64,000 nt of DNA from CAHJXF01 sp038240015 (GTDB lineage: Bacteria > Pseudomonadota > Gammaproteobacteria > Burkholderiales > Burkholderiaceae_D). Made by a program: the position numbers and the translations under genes. The notes below the pieces were generated by a model that was not told where the DNA came from, ran no database searches, and saw only the letters and a list, made by a program, of their open reading frames with translations. Below are positions 63,755-64,000 of the stretch, piece by piece. Where the stretch lies: the NCBI GenBank assembly GCA_038240015.1, contig JBBSEF010000004.1, forward strand, positions 32,275 through 96,274, in the 5' to 3' direction. Numbering within the stretch: the first letter of the stretch is position 1; the number at the start of each line of letters is the position of its first letter.

Positions 63755-64000
63755 TCAAACCGAGACGCTTGCGGCCTTAGCGCGACCAATCGTTTGCCAC
63801 ACCGGCGTTCGCTTGCTCTCGACCGCGATCGCCTTCAGCGTCGCGACATGCCCCGCGCATTCATCTTCATCTGCGATGACGATCAGCAACGTCATGCGAT
63901 CGACCGCAGCCCATCCGACCTGCGACAGCGGTCGCGGCGCGATATCGATGATCAGGCTCTCCTGGCCGCGCGTCATCGCGAGATAGACATCGGCCAGCAA
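63755..64000 (-). CDS. Unidentified gene, 3' part only
   Basis: An open frame of 81 codons runs leftward from the right window edge to a TGA at 63755; the true start lies outside. The visible part (YLAMTRGQESLIIDIAPRPLS, VDRMTLLIVIADEDECAGHVATLKAIAVES, ending near AKAAS) has an alternating beta/alpha look and protein-like composition, but I do not recognise the family. It converges on the adhesin-E-like gene with 33 bases between the stops. Confidence 0.55.
   Translation of the reverse strand: MLADVYLAMTRGQESLIIDIAPRPLSQVGWAAVDRMTLLIVIADEDECAGHVATLKAIAVESKRTPVWQTIGRAKAASVSV

Overview
The window looks like a chromosomal segment of a high-GC betaproteobacterium, most likely of the order Burkholderiales. 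This rests on the rimP-nusA-infB-rbfA-truB-typA and scpB-rluB gene orders, on the GC-rich codon use, and on a complete XrtA-type (exosortase A / PEP-CTERM) exopolysaccharide locus. These are inferences from gene content; no database search was possible.

1-23.3 kb: exosortase A locus. A leftward operon (12.1 kb down to the window edge) encodes an outer-membrane export lipoprotein, chain-length determinant, tyrosine autokinase, beta-barrel protein, ExeA-like ATPase, WecB-type epimerase, polysaccharide deacetylase, FemAB-like acyltransferase, glycosyltransferase and exosortase XrtA (cut by the window edge). Diverging from it are a polyprenyl-phosphate sugar transferase, the histidine kinase PrsK, the sigma-54 activator PrsR and the TPR lipoprotein PrsT. 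A bidirectional terminator then separates PrsT from a convergent PEP-CTERM protein, a likely XrtA substrate. Sequences matching the sigma-54 -24/-12 consensus lie ahead of both the export operon and the PEP-CTERM gene, which fits control by PrsK/PrsR. A sorbosone-dehydrogenase-like protein and a TM2-domain protein follow.

23.3-42.5 kb: housekeeping block, read leftward. It contains a radical SAM protein, a DUF4864 protein, typA, truB, rbfA, infB, nusA, rimP, rluB and scpB. Two insertions interrupt the usual order. One is a 3.6-kb unit bounded by 19-bp inverted repeats (18/19 matching) that carries a single large cyclase/AAA/TPR protein between typA and truB. The other is a GT39-type membrane glycosyltransferase between infB and rbfA. 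rbfA has no canonical start codon in the expected place; an ATA overlapping the upstream stop (ATAA) is the best candidate.

42.5-61.1 kb: a tightly coupled rightward alpha-glucan/trehalose operon: glgE, treS-mak fusion, glgB, glgX, treZ, malQ, treY. Together these encode both directions between trehalose and branched alpha-glucan. TreS, Mak, GlgE and GlgB build glucan from trehalose. GlgX, MalQ, TreY and TreZ trim glucan and release trehalose.

61.2-64 kb: acetate kinase, preceded by a 28-codon remnant that resembles the N-terminus of phosphoketolase and lies next to a tRNA-Val(CAC) gene. Then come a secreted protein with an adhesin-E-like C-terminus and the 3' part of an unidentified leftward gene that runs off the window. 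No CRISPR array, rRNA, prophage or transposase was seen.
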